A stretch of DNA of 21,030 nucleotides. Source: DATFGK01 sp046712825. GTDB lineage: Bacteria > Actinomycetota > AC-67. This document shows, piece after piece, positions 7,864 through 14,733 of the stretch (position 1 is its first letter; the number at the start of each line of letters is the position of its first letter). Both the position numbers and the translations under genes were made by a program. The notes below the pieces were generated by a model that worked only from the letters and a program-made list of their open reading frames with translations, ran no database searches and was not told where the DNA came from. The stretch covers positions 1-21,030 of the forward strand of contig JBKKCR010000001.1 of assembly GCA_046712825.1 (NCBI GenBank), written 5' to 3'.

Positions 7864-8531
7864 GGACGACTCCTTGAAAGGTGGCTCGATTCCATGCGAG
7901 CTGCCGGGATCCGAAGACGGGCAAGCGTTCCGCCGAGGCGGCTCTCGAGAAAGCTCAGATCGCCGCCGTGACTTCCGGCCAGCCATTCGACGATCCCGAG
8001 GCCGAGGCCGGCGATACCCACCGGCCCGGACCCGAAGCCCGGACCCGAGTCGCTCACGTCGAACTGCACCCATCGACCGAAAGTGCCCACGGTCACCAGG
8101 ACGGTCCCCGTGGGCCCGGCTGCGCGGATCGCGTTGTCAAGAAGGTTTCCCAGAGCGCGCCGGAGCACCGAGGCATCGGCCACGACGGTCGTCCCGGCTT
8201 CGGCCACGACGGTGATCGTCCCCGGCGTCGACGTGCGGACGGACTCGACCACCTTCGCGGCGCATTCCCCGGCGTCGAGCGGGCGGAAGGTCATGCCGTC
8301 ACCCGCCGCCTGACCGACGATGGTGGAGATGTGTCGCGCTTCGGATCCGATCTGCTCCAGCCGCCTGCGGATCTCCTCGGGGAGGTCGGGGTGCGCTTCG
8401 GCCGCGGCGACCAGCGCGAGGATGGCGGCGGCGGGCTGGCGAAGGTCGTGACAGACCTCTTGGAGGGAACGCTCGGCGCGGGGGTGGAGCTTCACCGAAA
8501 CCGGGCCATGCGTCTTCGAGGCCAATTGCAC
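7860..8531 (-). CDS. Soluble sensor histidine kinase without a recognisable input domain
   Basis: Minimal histidine kinase of about 223 residues from the preferred start. The H-box is HDLRQPAAAI with the presumed phospho-acceptor His28. The ATPase domain has an N-box NLLDN (129-133), a G1 box DSGPGFG (161-167) and a G2 box GLGLG (175-179). No transmembrane helix and no PAS, GAF or HAMP domain is visible, so it is probably cytosolic and must sense through a partner or the short N-terminus. The start is doubtful. The frame is open to a GTG at 8597, but the first codons there include TTA and AGA, which are rare in this GC-rich genome. A GTG at 8531 with GGGGG five bases upstream is preferred; 8537, 8525 (TTG) and 8495 are alternatives. 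Its stop overlaps the downstream regulator start. Confidence 0.87.
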   Translation of the reverse strand: MQLASKTHGPVSVKLHPRAERSLQEVCHDLRQPAAAILALVAAAEAHPDLPEEIRRRLEQIGSEARHISTIVGQAAGDGMTFRPLDAGECAAKVVESVRTSTPGTITVVAEAGTTVVADASVLRRALGNLLDNAIRAAGPTGTVLVTVGTFGRWVQFDVSDSGPGFGSGPVGIAGLGLGIVEWLAGSHGGDLSFLESRLGGTLARLRIPAARMESSHLSRSRP

Positions 8532-8656
8532 GAACACCCCCGGCGCCCACGCGGACGCAGCCCCCCAGCTACGTAATCTGAATGACGACACTACCACCTG
8601 TGGTCAATTGCCGCAAAGAGTTGCAAGTCCTCTTCGAAACGGTCCAAAATCCCAAA

Positions 8657-8681
8657 AATCCTGCTTCTATTGATCAGGATT
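8657..8681. promoter_or_regulatory. Perfect 7-bp inverted repeat between divergent signalling genes
   Basis: AATCCTG (8657-8663) and CAGGATT (8675-8681) are exact inverted copies with 11 bases between them, so the arms are about 18 bases centre to centre. The repeat lies in the roughly 300-base AT-richer gap between the histidine kinase (minus) and the second response regulator (plus). The form would suit an operator for a dimeric regulator such as the NarL-type proteins on either side. A hairpin is also possible, but neither strand shows a T-tract directly after the arms. The rest of the gap (8532-8834) has no open frame I would support. Confidence 0.4.
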
Positions 8682-8702
8682 CCAGGGAAAGGCCGGTGAT
8701 AG

Positions 8703-8718
8703 AGCACTAGAAGGTGCT
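8703..8718. promoter_or_regulatory. Short dyad AGCAC-N6-GTGCT in the same intergenic gap
   Basis: AGCAC (8703-8707) and GTGCT (8714-8718) form a five-base dyad; the flanks ATAG and AT extend it imperfectly. It lies about 20 bases from the larger inverted repeat and about 115 bases before the response regulator start. Dyads this short arise by chance fairly often, so it is listed only because of its position between two regulator genes. Confidence 0.25.
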
Positions 8719-8793
8719 ATGCGCTCGCTCCACTTCCCTTCGACCGGACCTTTTCTGCCGGATTCCATCGCGTGGCGTAGGCCCTTTCCCCCA

Positions 8794-8822
8794 TTCGCAG
8801 GTCGCCGTTCAGCCGTTATCGT
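8794..8822 (+). promoter_or_regulatory. Candidate promoter of the divergent response regulator
   Basis: TTCGCA (8794-8799) and TATCGT (8817-8822) are separated by exactly 17 bases. The -10 fits the TANNNT form common in actinobacteria and the -35 matches TTGACA at four of six positions. Transcription would begin near 8829, leaving almost no leader and favouring the ATG at 8835 over the one at 8826. It was recognised by eye only. Confidence 0.35.
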
Positions 8823-8834
8823 TGGATGGTACAT

Positions 8835-9527
8835 ATGGTGAAAGTTCTGCGGGTACTCATCGTCGACGACCATCGCGTCTTCGCCGAAGCGATCGCCTCG
8901 CGCCTCCAAGTGGAGGCCGATCTGAGCGTCGTCGGCCAAGCGAACACCGCTGCTCAGGCGCTCGATGCCGTAGAAACACTCGACCCCGACGTCGTGCTCA
9001 TGGACGTGGAGCTGGGGGCCGACGACGGCATCGATCTCGCGTCGCGCCTGCGGGCCGCCGATCCCGCGCTGGCGATCATCGTGGTGAGCTTCCTGACCGA
9101 CCCCGTAAGGGTGGGCGAGGCCGTCCGCGCTGGAGCCGCCGGCTGGGTCACGAAGGACGCACCGACCGAGGAGCTCCTCGGCGCGATCCGGGGGGTCGCC
9201 GTCGGCGAAAGTTGGATCCCACCACGGCTCCTAACCGGGGTTTTGCGCGACCTCTTGACGACGCGCCGACTGGTCGACGAGGACGAAGAGCGCCTCGACC
9301 GGCTCACTCCGCGCGAGCGCAGCGTCTTGGACATGATGGCCGACGGGTTGGACCGATCGGCGATCGCCGAGCGGATGTTCCTCTCGACCAACACCGTCCG
9401 CACGCATGTGCAGAACATCTTCGCCAAGCTCCACGTGCGGTCCAGCCTCGAGGCCGTGGCTCTCGCGCTCCGTGTGCGTTCCACCCGCCCCGTGCCCGCC
9501 GTCCGGGGCACGCATCTCGCCCAGTAG
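8835..9527 (+). CDS. NarL/LuxR-type response regulator (orphan, divergent from the kinase pair)
   Basis: A 230-residue response regulator with a receiver domain (Asp11-Asp12, phospho-acceptor Asp57 in VLMDVE, Ser85, Lys107) and a LuxR-type DNA-binding domain at about 157-213 (LTPRERSVLDMMADG, then TNTVRTHVQNIFAKLHVRS). All phosphorylation residues are present, so it is probably a true phospho-switch. It has no kinase of its own and faces the kinase-regulator pair, so the same kinase may serve both regulators; this is inference. Start: the ATG at 8835 has GGATGG five bases upstream and fits the candidate promoter. An in-frame ATG at 8826, nine bases earlier, is equally open. Downstream, after a hairpin, comes the first gene of the surface-glycan run, which makes that run a plausible target. 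Confidence 0.93.
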   Translation: MVKVLRVLIVDDHRVFAEAIASRLQVEADLSVVGQANTAAQALDAVETLDPDVVLMDVELGADDGIDLASRLRAADPALAIIVVSFLTDPVRVGEAVRAGAAGWVTKDAPTEELLGAIRGVAVGESWIPPRLLTGVLRDLLTTRRLVDEDEERLDRLTPRERSVLDMMADGLDRSAIAERMFLSTNTVRTHVQNIFAKLHVRSSLEAVALALRVRSTRPVPAVRGTHLAQ

Positions 9528-9534
9528 GGGCTTA

Positions 9535-9551
9535 CGTCCCGCGTTGGGACG
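9535..9551 (+). terminator. Hairpin just after the response regulator
   Basis: CGTCCC and GGGACG form a perfect six-pair stem with the five-base loop GCGTT, starting 7 bases after the stop at 9527. It is followed by AAAA rather than T residues, so it would be an incomplete intrinsic terminator. It may mark the boundary between the regulator and the glycan genes, or lie in the leader of the latter. The remainder of the 9528-9726 gap shows no clear gene or promoter. Confidence 0.3.
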
Positions 9552-9726
9552 AAAAGCGTAGGCAAGTTCACCCTGTGGGTTGAGGGGTTCGTCTGTTCCG
9601 GTTTGTACGCTCAGTGCTGCTACCAGCGCGTTCCGAGAAGAATGGGGCTCCTGCGGGGGTGCACATCAGTTGTTTGCTCGACGATTCCTCCGACGGCGTA
9701 GCCGTCCGAGCCGGAGGTCCTTCCTC

Positions 9727-11229
9727 GTGATTGTTGCGCTCGACGCTGCGGCATTGATCGTCGCGTTCGCTTTGGCCCGCTCGCTCGATCCGATCGGCTG
9801 GATCACCCTCGCCATCGCGTTCGTGCTCCTGCGACTGCACGGCGGCCACGGCCGCCGTCTCAACCCCGCCGTCAGCGACGAGCTTCCTATGCTCGTCGCT
9901 GCCGTATGCGCCGCAGGGATCGCTGGCGCAGCCGCCGGGGGGTTCGGCGAAGACACGGGCCGGGTCGCGCAGTCCGCGGCCATCGGGGCAGGGCTCGTTG
10001 TCGTCGCTCGCACGATCGGCTACGAGATCGTCCGGCTGCTCCGTCGGCGGGGCGCCGGACTCGAGGAGACGATCGTCCTCGGCGGAGGTCCCGTGGCGGC
10101 GGAGATCACCGAGGCGCTCCTACGCAGCCCGGAGTACGGGCTCCGGCCGGTGGGGTTCGTCGACGAACGCAACGGTCGCGATCTGCCCCTTCCATACCTC
10201 GGCTCCCTCGGAGAGCTGCCCCTTATCGTCGACCGTCACGGAGTCCGCCGGTTGATCGTCGCGTTCGGCCCCGGCAACGAAGAGGGCCTGGTTGATGTGC
10301 TTCGCGCGTGGGACGAGATGCCGCTCGACATCTACGTCGTTCCGAGACTGTTCGAGCTGGGCGTCGGCACCGGCGGGAACGCGGACGACGTCAATGGGAT
10401 CCCGCTGCTGAAGCTCCATCGTATGGCGATGCGCGGAACGACCTGGCGGCTCAAGCGGGTAGTCGACGCGACGGTCGCCGCTGCCGCGCTCGTCGTGGCG
10501 TCGCCTTTGCTCCTCATGCTCGCGGCGGCAGTTTGGGTCAGCAGCTCCGGACCGATCTTCTTCCGCCAGAAGCGTATCGGCCATCGCGGCCGGGTGATCG
10601 AGATCCTCAAGTTTCGCACGATGCTGGTGAACGACGACGCGGACACGACGTGGACGGTGAACGGCGACGCGCGGCAAACGCGGATCGGCCGCGTCCTTCG
10701 GGCGACCCACTTGGACGAGCTTCCCCAGCTGATCAGCGTGCTCAAGGGCGACATGTCCTTGGTCGGACCGCGTCCGGAGCGGCCGTACTACGTGGATCTC
10801 TTCGCAGCGGAGATCCCGCGCTACAAAGACCGCCACCGTGTCCCCGTGGGGCTGACCGGTTGGGCTCAGATCCACGGGCTCAACGGTGACACGTCCATCA
10901 AGGAAAGAGCCCGCTTCGACAACCGCTACATCGAGCGCTGGTCGCTGTGGCGCGACCTCGTGATCCTAACCAGAACCGGGAAAGCGATCTTCACGGGCGT
11001 TGCGACCGCACGTCGAGCCGACAAGTCCGCCCGGACGGTCGACCTCCGCTCGCAAGTCATCGATCTCACGGACCCCGAGTTCTCGACAACCCTGGCAAAC
11101 GGCAACGGACACGTCGACGTATCGACGAACGGGAACGGACACGCGGACCAACCGACCGCCACCATCCACCTGGATCCCATCCAGAGCAACGGGCACGCGA
11201 AAAAGCCGGCTCCGGACGGGACGCCCTAG
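9727..11229 (+). CDS. Polyprenyl-phosphate sugar phosphotransferase (WbaP/exopolysaccharide initiating type)
   Basis: Membrane enzyme that moves a sugar 1-phosphate from a nucleotide sugar to polyprenyl phosphate, starting synthesis of a surface glycan. About 500 residues: hydrophobic segments near 1-17, 23-36, 52-70 and 83-95, a Rossmann-like central domain (about 115-230), another membrane segment (about 246-270) and the bacterial sugar transferase domain. The latter has FFRQKRIG, KFRTM (295-299), LDELPQ (329-334) with the catalytic Asp-Glu pair, SLVGPRPE (344-351) and GLTGWAQ. The GTG at 9727 has GGAGGT eight bases upstream. Earlier TTG starts (9670, 9580) are possible, and 9670 would add a basic N-terminus common in this family. 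The last 50 residues are hydrophilic and carry repeated NGNGH units. The sugar cannot be told from sequence. Confidence 0.93.
   Translation: MIVALDAAALIVAFALARSLDPIGWITLAIAFVLLRLHGGHGRRLNPAVSDELPMLVAAVCAAGIAGAAAGGFGEDTGRVAQSAAIGAGLVVVARTIGYEIVRLLRRRGAGLEETIVLGGGPVAAEITEALLRSPEYGLRPVGFVDERNGRDLPLPYLGSLGELPLIVDRHGVRRLIVAFGPGNEEGLVDVLRAWDEMPLDIYVVPRLFELGVGTGGNADDVNGIPLLKLHRMAMRGTTWRLKRVVDATVAAAALVVASPLLLMLAAAVWVSSSGPIFFRQKRIGHRGRVIEILKFRTMLVNDDADTTWTVNGDARQTRIGRVLRATHLDELPQLISVLKGDMSLVGPRPERPYYVDLFAAEIPRYKDRHRVPVGLTGWAQIHGLNGDTSIKERARFDNRYIERWSLWRDLVILTRTGKAIFTGVATARRADKSARTVDLRSQVIDLTDPEFSTTLANGNGHVDVSTNGNGHADQPTATIHLDPIQSNGHAKKPAPDGTP
11098..11196 (+). repeat. Short coding repeat giving NGNGH units in the transferase tail
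   Basis: The C-terminal tail of the sugar phosphotransferase contains NGNGH at residues 458-462 and 468-472 and NGH at 488-490. Underlying DNA copies start at 11098, 11128 and 11188; the first two differ at one base in fifteen. The tail lies beyond the catalytic domain and looks disordered. Confidence 0.6.
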
Positions 11230-11247
11230 CTACGTAGGAGGAATCAC

Positions 11248-12213
11248 GTGACGCAGACCAAGGTATTCGTAACCGGCGTGAGCGGGTTCATCGGCTCCTA
11301 TCTCGCGGAGCGGCTCCTCGACGACGGGTTCCACGTGGGCGGTCTGCTCCGTCAGACCAACCGGCTCAACTACCCGGGCGTGCAGCGCCTGATGGGCCGG
11401 GTCGACATGCACTACGGCAGCGTGACGGATTACCACAGCGTCGCGCAGGCGCTCCGTGAGTTCCGCCCCGACATCATCTGCCATCTCGGCGCGGTGACGC
11501 CGGTCGCGTATTCGTTCGCGCACCCGCACGAGGTCACCGACACGAACTACATGGGCGTGATCAACCTGTCCGAAGCGGCGTTGAAGATCCTCCCCGACCT
11601 CAAGCGCATGATCTTCGCTTCGAGCATGGAGGTCTACGGCCACCAAGCTCCGGACGGCCCGTTCGAAGAGACGCTCGACCCGCATCCGGCTTGTCCCTAC
11701 GCGGTCGCGAAGTTCGCGTCCGAGAAGTACCTGCAATACATGAAGTACGCGTACAACTTCCCGGCCGTGATGCTCCGTCAGACGAACTGCTTCGGCCGCC
11801 GGGAGAACGACTATTTCATCGTCGAGCGGATCCTCACGCAGATGCTCAAGGGCGACACGGTGAACCTCGGCGAGAAGGATCCCGTCCGGAACTTCATCTT
11901 CATCACCGACCTGCTCGACCTCTACGTCGAACTCATCAACTCGACGTCGGACGAGAAGTTGCACGGCGAGGTGTTTAACACCGGTCCCGACAACGGGCTC
12001 ACGATCGGCGAGCTCGCCGACAACATCGCCGGCCAGCTCGGCTGGAAGGGGCGGATCAACTGGAACACGATCCCCAAGCGCCCCGGCGAGATCTTCTACC
12101 TCAACTCGAGCCACGAGAAGGTCTCGAAGGCGACCGGCTGGGAGCCCAAGGTCTCGCTCGACGATGGCATCGCGCGGACGATCCAGATCTGGCGGGATAA
12201 CCTCAAGGGATGA
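11248..12213 (+). CDS. NAD-dependent epimerase/dehydratase (extended SDR), nucleotide-sugar enzyme
   Basis: A 321-residue extended short-chain dehydrogenase/reductase. The NAD-binding motif is TGVSGFIG (9-16). The catalytic set is ASSMEVYG (124-131) with Ser125/Ser126 and Tyr151/Lys155 in PYAVAKFASEK. The late RPGE-containing segment (KRPGEIFYLNSS) is usual in sugar nucleotide epimerases and dehydratases. The family oxidises and rearranges UDP-, dTDP- or GDP-sugars in the cytoplasm; substrate and product are not predictable here. The GTG at 11248 follows GGAGG by a normal distance and lies 18 bases after the initiating transferase, so the two are probably co-translated and this enzyme may make that transferase's substrate. 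Its stop overlaps the next start by four bases (ATGA). Confidence 0.92.
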   Translation: MTQTKVFVTGVSGFIGSYLAERLLDDGFHVGGLLRQTNRLNYPGVQRLMGRVDMHYGSVTDYHSVAQALREFRPDIICHLGAVTPVAYSFAHPHEVTDTNYMGVINLSEAALKILPDLKRMIFASSMEVYGHQAPDGPFEETLDPHPACPYAVAKFASEKYLQYMKYAYNFPAVMLRQTNCFGRRENDYFIVERILTQMLKGDTVNLGEKDPVRNFIFITDLLDLYVELINSTSDEKLHGEVFNTGPDNGLTIGELADNIAGQLGWKGRINWNTIPKRPGEIFYLNSSHEKVSKATGWEPKVSLDDGIARTIQIWRDNLKG

Positions 12214-13445
12214 GCCGCCGCCGATCGTCGCCGGAAGCGCCGGCGACGGGATCGGCGCCCGACGTCACATCGCGAGATCCGATCGAGCGGATCGCCTTTC
12301 TGCTGGGTCCCTCGGACGGCTCCGGCACCTTCGTAGCCGCCGGCGACGCCTGGCGTCTGCCCGGACGCGACGCGTCCCGTGCGATGGTGTGGGGACGCTC
12401 GGCTCTGCCGTCGGGGAGCTCGCGGTCCTTCGCGGCCCGGCGTGCGCTCGCGCGAGAACGCGCGCTCGCGGCCGCTCGACGGGGGCGCGCCGGCCGCGTG
12501 CATCGCATCCCTCCACAGGCGTTGAGTGGAAGCCGGTCCCGGAACGCACTTCGCGGCCTGCTCCTCGGCGGCGCGGTGGTCGAGCTGCCGGCGTCCGACG
12601 CCGTCCCCCGCGTGCTCGACGCCGCCGCGGCCTCCGCGGGCGTGGACATCACCGACGGGATGCTCCATCTTTCTTCCAGCGGTTCGATCCTCGCCCGGGT
12701 CCGCGCACGTGACGGCGCCGCCATGCTGCGGGTGGGCGTCTCCGGCGCTCCCGGAGATCCCTCACGCGGAGCGGCAGCCCTGGCACATCTGTCTCCGATC
12801 TCGCTCCCGGTCCCCCGGCTCCTCGCCACCGGCCAGGTCGCCGGTGCGTCCTGGACCCTCGAGACCGCCCTTCCGGGACGTCGACCGCCCGCGACCTCGG
12901 GGGAGGTCGCTCGCGACGTAGCGGCGCTCTGCGCCGCCCTGCCGCCCGGGAACGGTCCGCCGGCCGCGCCCCGCCGGGACCTCGAGGTGCTGGTGACGCT
13001 GCTACCCGATCGTGCCGACGTCCTCCGCGAGATCGCGCATTCGCTCCGCGGCGCCCTCCGAGGACTGCCGTCGGTGCTGAGGCACGGCGACCTGTGGATC
13101 GGGAATCTGCTCGTAGACGCCGGTCGTCTGAGCGGCGTGGTCGACTGGGACGCCTGGGATCCGGGAGCCGTACCCGGCGCGGATCTGCTGCACTTGCATG
13201 CGACGAGCCGTCGCATCGCCGAACGATGCGAGCTCGGTGAGGTCTGGATGGGGCGCCCCTGGCGGGACGCCGCCTACCGCTCCCTGCTCGATCCGACGGT
13301 TGCGTCGATCCCCGAGGACGTCCTGGCGATCGCGTGGTGGGCCGGCGAGGTACGCGGCACGGTTTCGAGACATCCGGCGCGGGCCGTGGACGAGCGCTGG
13401 CTCGCCGTCAACGTCGACGCGGTGTTGCGGGAGCTTCGCCCTTGA
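12210..13445 (+). CDS. APH-fold phosphotransferase-like protein with an unassigned N-terminal half
   Basis: A 411-residue protein. The C-terminal half has the aminoglycoside/choline kinase fold: the catalytic loop is RHGDLWIGNLL with His292, Asp294 and Asn299, and the metal-binding motif is DWD (312-314). The ATP-anchoring lysine strand appears as AMLRVGV, with Arg174 where a lysine is expected, so activity is not certain. The N-terminal 150 residues match no family I recognise. From about residue 70 on they resemble the other APH protein in this window (17002-18615), including the segment ending in AGVDI. The start ATG overlaps the SDR stop, so it belongs to the same operon. Substrate unknown; a sugar, a lipid-linked sugar or a glycan side group is plausible from context. 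The stop lies 38 bases inside the convergent gene. Confidence 0.82.
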   Translation: MSRRRSSPEAPATGSAPDVTSRDPIERIAFLLGPSDGSGTFVAAGDAWRLPGRDASRAMVWGRSALPSGSSRSFAARRALARERALAAARRGRAGRVHRIPPQALSGSRSRNALRGLLLGGAVVELPASDAVPRVLDAAAASAGVDITDGMLHLSSSGSILARVRARDGAAMLRVGVSGAPGDPSRGAAALAHLSPISLPVPRLLATGQVAGASWTLETALPGRRPPATSGEVARDVAALCAALPPGNGPPAAPRRDLEVLVTLLPDRADVLREIAHSLRGALRGLPSVLRHGDLWIGNLLVDAGRLSGVVDWDAWDPGAVPGADLLHLHATSRRIAERCELGEVWMGRPWRDAAYRSLLDPTVASIPEDVLAIAWWAGEVRGTVSRHPARAVDERWLAVNVDAVLRELRP

Positions 13446-14733
13446 GTCGCGGAGCGACGGTCCGCGCGGTATCTCTGGCGCCGAGCAGGCCGGCCAGCAC
13501 ACGTCGGGCCAGCTCTTCGGCGGGCCGTGACGCGTCGAGCACGACGACGCCTGGGAGCGTCTCGAGCTCGGCCGTATACCCTTCGAGCTGACGTCGAACC
13601 GCCGCGTCGCCGATCGCGTCTCCGGGTTTGCGTGCGACGGCCAGCTCGGCGGGCGCCTCGAGGTAGAAGCTCGCGACCGCCGGCGGCATCCGGCGACGAA
13701 CGAGCCGGCGATGCGTGCGCAGATCGACCCCACGGTACGCGAAAGAGAGCGTGACGAGCGCGTCGAGCAGGTGCCGGTCGTAGACGATCACGCCGTGACC
13801 CGCCCTCGCCCGGCGGCGGACGTCGCGGACGAACGACGCCGTCACCAAGGCGGCCCAGGTCCATCCCAACGGTCCGCGACGCGATCGCAACGTCCGGTCC
13901 GGGTCGGCCGCCACCCGCAGAACGCCGGGCTCTGCATCCTCGCGCAGGAGCCGCTTCGCCGACCGCGCTATCGGCTCGAGCCATGAGATCCGCATGCCCG
14001 GACGCGTCCATACCGTAAACGCAGGTACCCCCAACCGAGCGAGATCGCGCAGGACGAGACGCCCAACCGTGGACTTGCCCGACCCGTCGACGCCGCTGAC
14101 TGCGACGCCGACGCGAGGACCACGCCGTCGCAGCAATCGCTTGGCCGTCCGGCGCGCCCGACCCCCGGGAAGTTTCACGGGCGCCCTGCGGGCCCGTCCG
14201 CTTCGCCGGCCCGAGAGTAGGTCGCCTCCGAGCGCCGCCTCCGCGTCGGCGGCTGCAGCGATAACGGCGTGCTCGGGCAACGCCACGCCGCGGCGAACCA
14301 GCTCCCGAAGCTCGAGGACCTCGCGGAGCCGCACCTCCCGGCGTCGCCGGCAGCGTTCGAGGATCGCGCCGAGCGGATCCGGCGGGGGCGCGGCGTGCAG
14401 GTCGGCCGTGCCGAGCACCTCACCGCGCTCGACGATCGCCCAACGGCCGGTGCCCGGGCTCCCGATCGCCGAGAGGAGGCCATCCATCCGGAGCCATCCG
14501 AGCCCCTCGAGTCGTTCCGCTTCGGGCTCGCGCGTGACGTGCACGTCGACATCGCTCGACCAGCCGGCTCCGAGGGGTGACGTGCGTATCCCATCCGGCT
14601 GTGTCACATCGGCGAGCGCGGCCGCTGCGGCGGCGGCAGCCCGCTCGCGTCGGACCATCGTCTCCTCGTCCGGGATCCCGTTCACGGCTCGCTCCGATCC
14701 GGAGAGCCGGACGAGCAGATCCTCGTCGGTCAC
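13408..14733 (-). CDS. Nucleotidyltransferase-like domain fused to a thymidylate-kinase-like P-loop kinase
   Basis: A 441-residue fusion. The N-terminal part has a polymerase-beta-type nucleotidyltransferase motif, GAGWSSDVDVHV at 55-66 with Asp61 and Asp63, and a possible third acidic residue Asp111 in TADLH. The C-terminal part is a P-loop kinase: Walker A GVDGSGKST (214-222), a TMP-kinase-like YDRH (318-321) and an SRPAEELAR helix near the end. Ordinary TMP kinases are about half this length, so a housekeeping role is unlikely. The GTG at 14733 overlaps the upstream stop by four bases (GTGA) and has GAGGA six bases upstream; a longer reading to 15225 only shadows the ATP-grasp gene. It probably acts on a nucleotide, sugar or glycolipid in surface-glycan synthesis; the reaction is unknown. 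Confidence 0.83.
   Translation of the reverse strand: MTDEDLLVRLSGSERAVNGIPDEETMVRRERAAAAAAAALADVTQPDGIRTSPLGAGWSSDVDVHVTREPEAERLEGLGWLRMDGLLSAIGSPGTGRWAIVERGEVLGTADLHAAPPPDPLGAILERCRRRREVRLREVLELRELVRRGVALPEHAVIAAAADAEAALGGDLLSGRRSGRARRAPVKLPGGRARRTAKRLLRRRGPRVGVAVSGVDGSGKSTVGRLVLRDLARLGVPAFTVWTRPGMRISWLEPIARSAKRLLREDAEPGVLRVAADPDRTLRSRRGPLGWTWAALVTASFVRDVRRRARAGHGVIVYDRHLLDALVTLSFAYRGVDLRTHRRLVRRRMPPAVASFYLEAPAELAVARKPGDAIGDAAVRRQLEGYTAELETLPGVVVLDASRPAEELARRVLAGLLGARDTARTVAPRLKGEAPATPRRR

Noticed and set aside
8579..8607. TTGACC on the minus strand (8607-8602) as a -35 for the histidine kinase
   Set aside because: No acceptable -10 hexamer lies 16-18 bases downstream (CATTCA/ATTCAG), so the promoter is not supported, although it would fit a kinase start after 8560.
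9541..9570. GGGACGAAAAGC near the start of the glycan operon, recalling the GGGACGCAAAGC of c-di-GMP-I riboswitches
   Set aside because: The other conserved parts of that riboswitch (the upstream GCAAACC-type segment and the tetraloop receptor region) are not present, and the GGGACG is better explained as one arm of the hairpin at 9535-9551.
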